The notes below the pieces were generated by a model, which worked only from the letters and a program-made list of their open reading frames with translations, had not been told where the DNA came from and ran no database searches. 8,126 nt of DNA from Candidatus Neomicrothrix sp. UBA7388 (lineage in GTDB: Bacteria; Actinomycetota; Acidimicrobiia; Acidimicrobiales; Poriferisodalaceae), in contig DKNM01000111.1 of NCBI GenBank assembly GCA_002470695.1, forward strand, positions 1 through 8,126. Direction: 5' to 3'. Made by a program: the position numbers and the translations under genes. Positions 6,607 through 8,126 of the stretch are shown one piece after another (position 1 is the first letter of the stretch; each line of letters starts with the position of its first letter).

Positions 6607-8004
6607 TTACAGACTGGGGGTCGCTTCTGTAGCCGGATCTTCGAATGCGAGGCCAGGCCCGCCGTGTTCGGAGACGTCAAGTCCCGCTGTTTCTTCTTCT
6701 GCCGACACTCTGAGACCCATCAATGATTTCAGAGCGGCGAACAAGATGAAGCCTGTGACTATCGTCCATGCTGCGACAATGAGCACCATTACCGCTTGCA
6801 TGCCGAGCTGATCCAGACCTCCACCGTAGAACAAGCCGGCGTCGTCTCGGCCTAGGAACGCGTCGTCGTACTTGGCGAACAGACCAATTGCCAATGTTCC
6901 CCAAATACCGCAGGCACCGTGAACCGCAAAGGCTCCGACGGGATCGTCAATCTTCATCTTGCGATCAACAAAGCCTGCAGCTGCGACTACTACAACGCCT
7001 GCTACTAGCCCGGTAACTACCGATCCCCAAGGAGTCATGGTCCCGCAGCCAGCAGTGATGCCTACCAAACCACCCAAAGCTCCGTTACCGGCGATCGGCA
7101 CATCGGGCTTGCCGGTCCGTAGCCAGTTAAATGCGGTCGCTCCGATTACCCCAGCGCACGCCGCAAGAGCTGTGTTTAATGCGACAAACATGACCCAGTT
7201 GTCGGCAGCTAATTCAGAACCTGGGTTAAAGCCGAACCAGCCGAACCAAAGAATAAATACGCCAAGAATAGCGAGGGTGATGTTATGGCCGGGAATAGTT
7301 CTTACGCTTCCGTCAGCTCCGTATTTTCCAATACGAGGACCAACCATAAACGCGCCGACTAATGCTAACCATCCGCCGACGCTGTGGACGATGGTTGATC
7401 CTGCGAAGTCACTGTAGACAGCGTCACCGATTGTGATTTGAGCGATAAGTCCGCCGCCCCAAGTCCAGTGGACAACGACGGGGTAAATAATTGCTGTGGT
7501 CAGGAGACTGAATATCAGATATGTGCTGAATTTGGTCCGTTCCGCAAGAGCACCTGAAGCGATGGTTACTGCGGTGGCGGCGAAGACAGATTGGAAGAAG
7601 AAGTCGGTAGCACCGCTTAATCCGCCACTTATGTCAAAAAGGTCTACGCCGCTCAAAGCAAAGGATCCCCAGCCAAACCAATCATTGCTGCCTGAATCTC
7701 CTCCGTAAGCGATGCCGTAACCGACGAGGAAAAAGGCCATTATGCCAATTGCCGCGTCAGCCAAGTTTTTCGCCATTATGTTGCCGACATTTTTTGATCG
7801 CGTGAGGCCCGACTCGAGCATTGCGAAGCCTGCTTGCATAAGGAAAACAAGGACACCTGCGATAAAGACCCACAGGTTGTCCATCACAGCTTGCACAACT
7901 TGAGCTGCGGCTTCGCCATCGTGGCCATCGGCCCCGGCGGGACCTGCGAAAAGTAGGAAGCCGCCGGCTATTCCTGCGGCAGCCACTAAGAGTTTGCGTT
8001 TCAT
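6607..8004 (-). CDS. amt: Ammonium transporter, Amt/MEP/Rh family
   Basis: A 465-residue Amt protein that conducts ammonium across the inner membrane. A signal peptide (MKRKLLVAAAGIAGGFLLFA, probable cut after AGA at residue 25) precedes about 11 membrane helices, as in E. coli AmtB. Key sites are kept: the twin pore histidines H207 (STIVHSVGG) and H362 (AVHGACG); periplasmic gate phenylalanines in DFFFQSVF; the GALAERTKFS loop; W182 in WTWGGG; D199 in DFAGS; and FGWFGFNPGS. The cytoplasmic tail GLRVSAEEETAGLDVSEHG (430-448) matches the PII (GlnK)-regulated AmtB tail, so control by PII is likely, although no PII gene is adjacent. The frame stays open to 8067, but ATG at 8004 has GGAAGGA 5 nt upstream and starts the signal peptide, while the extension would run through the promoter and operator. 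Upstream GlnR-like sites point to nitrogen control. Confidence 0.96.
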   Translation of the reverse strand: MKRKLLVAAAGIAGGFLLFAGPAGADGHDGEAAAQVVQAVMDNLWVFIAGVLVFLMQAGFAMLESGLTRSKNVGNIMAKNLADAAIGIMAFFLVGYGIAYGGDSGSNDWFGWGSFALSGVDLFDISGGLSGATDFFFQSVFAATAVTIASGALAERTKFSTYLIFSLLTTAIIYPVVVHWTWGGGLIAQITIGDAVYSDFAGSTIVHSVGGWLALVGAFMVGPRIGKYGADGSVRTIPGHNITLAILGVFILWFGWFGFNPGSELAADNWVMFVALNTALAACAGVIGATAFNWLRTGKPDVPIAGNGALGGLVGITAGCGTMTPWGSVVTGLVAGVVVVAAAGFVDRKMKIDDPVGAFAVHGACGIWGTLAIGLFAKYDDAFLGRDDAGLFYGGGLDQLGMQAVMVLIVAAWTIVTGFILFAALKSLMGLRVSAEEETAGLDVSEHGGPGLAFEDPATEATPSL

Positions 8005-8009
8005 TTGGT

Positions 8010-8016
8010 TCCTTCC
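8010..8016 (-). promoter_or_regulatory. Ribosome binding site deciding the amt start
   Basis: GGAAGGA on the minus strand lies 5 nt before the ATG at 8004. It is the strongest Shine-Dalgarno sequence in the window and rules in 8004 over the open-frame ATG at 8067. Confidence 0.85.
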
Positions 8017-8037
8017 GTAACGCATGAACACTGCGAA

Positions 8038-8067
8038 GTTAGATGTCGCATGTTTCATGGTTGTCAA
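8038..8067 (-). promoter_or_regulatory. Probable amt promoter
   Basis: On the minus strand a perfect -35 hexamer TTGACA (8067-8062) is followed after 18 nt by TCTAAC (8043-8038), matching four of six -10 positions. This gives a short leader to the ATG at 8004. The -35 hexamer is also the third unit of the GlnR-like array, so regulator and RNA polymerase would contact the same DNA. Confidence 0.5.
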
Positions 8068-8122
8068 AGACGGGTTACAGAAAGGTCACCATCACTTTTC
8101 AGGAATGCTTCACTTATGTTTC
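8052..8122 (-). promoter_or_regulatory. GlnR-type nitrogen-control operator upstream of amt
   Basis: On the minus strand four 5-bp units occur in exact 11-bp register: GTGAC (8089-8085), GTAAC (8078-8074), TTGAC (8067-8063) and GAAAC (8056-8052), each separated by 6 nt. This closely follows the actinobacterial GlnR consensus gTnAC-n6-GaAAC repeated twice. Further units stay in phase upstream: GAAAA (8100-8096), GAAGC (8111-8107) and GAAAC (8122-8118). GlnR is the OmpR-type regulator that controls amtB, glnA and related genes in Actinobacteria. Recognised by motif only; GlnR itself is not in the window. Confidence 0.65.
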
Positions 8123-8126
8123 AGGC

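Noticed and set aside
6494..6811. Possible small gene after the Rieske gene on the plus strand
   Set aside because: It reads through both stem-loops and into antisense amt; no family features.
6959..7417. Open frame of 152 codons on the plus strand within amt
   Set aside because: Low-complexity Pro/Ala/Thr-rich product of reading the Amt helices backwards; no ribosome site or domain.
8005..8067. 21-residue N-terminal extension of the ammonium transporter
   Set aside because: It would run through the promoter and GlnR-like sites, precedes the signal peptide, and ignores the strong GGAAGGA before ATG 8004.

Overview
The window looks like part of a bacterial chromosome, probably from a free-living, perhaps marine, actinobacterium of moderate GC. 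Two observations support this. First, the ammonium transporter gene at the right edge is preceded by a tandem 11-bp-register array that closely matches the actinobacterial GlnR operator. Second, three genes without a Shine-Dalgarno sequence have a TAnnnT hexamer 6-7 nt before their ATG, as leaderless actinobacterial genes do. The gene content (LLM flavin monooxygenase, PhyH dioxygenase, Rieske oxygenase, CaiB CoA-transferase) is also common in marine SAR202 Chloroflexota, so the lineage call is tentative. No mobile element, RNA gene, CRISPR array or phage gene was seen.

Layout from left to right. (1) Positions 1-1648, minus strand: a likely catabolic set read leftwards, made of a SnoaL/NTF2-like protein, an overlapping PhyH-type Fe(II)/2-oxoglutarate oxygenase, and the N-terminus of a family III (CaiB/BaiF) CoA-transferase cut by the window edge. 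(2) 1680-2714, plus strand: an LLM-class flavin-dependent monooxygenase diverging from that set. (3) 2757-4219, minus strand: a compact NfeD-stomatin (SPFH) membrane pair, a widespread housekeeping module. (4) 4426-6454, plus strand: an alpha/beta hydrolase followed 34 bp later by a Rieske non-heme iron oxygenase alpha subunit. (5) 6607-8004, minus strand: an Amt ammonium transporter with its own promoter, GlnR-like operator and intrinsic terminator.

How the genes may work together (inference): the two oxidative blocks together hold three mechanistically different oxygenases, a hydrolase and a CoA-transferase. That is the kind of set used to oxidise, cleave and CoA-activate a recalcitrant organic acid, ring or terpenoid-like compound. 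No known pathway is recognisable and the substrate cannot be read from sequence. The Rieske oxygenase has no ferredoxin or reductase nearby and the Amt has no adjacent PII gene, so both must use partners encoded elsewhere.

I found no clearly new biological system. The strongest non-coding signal is the GlnR-type operator upstream of amt. The least explained gene content is the pair of oxygenase clusters.
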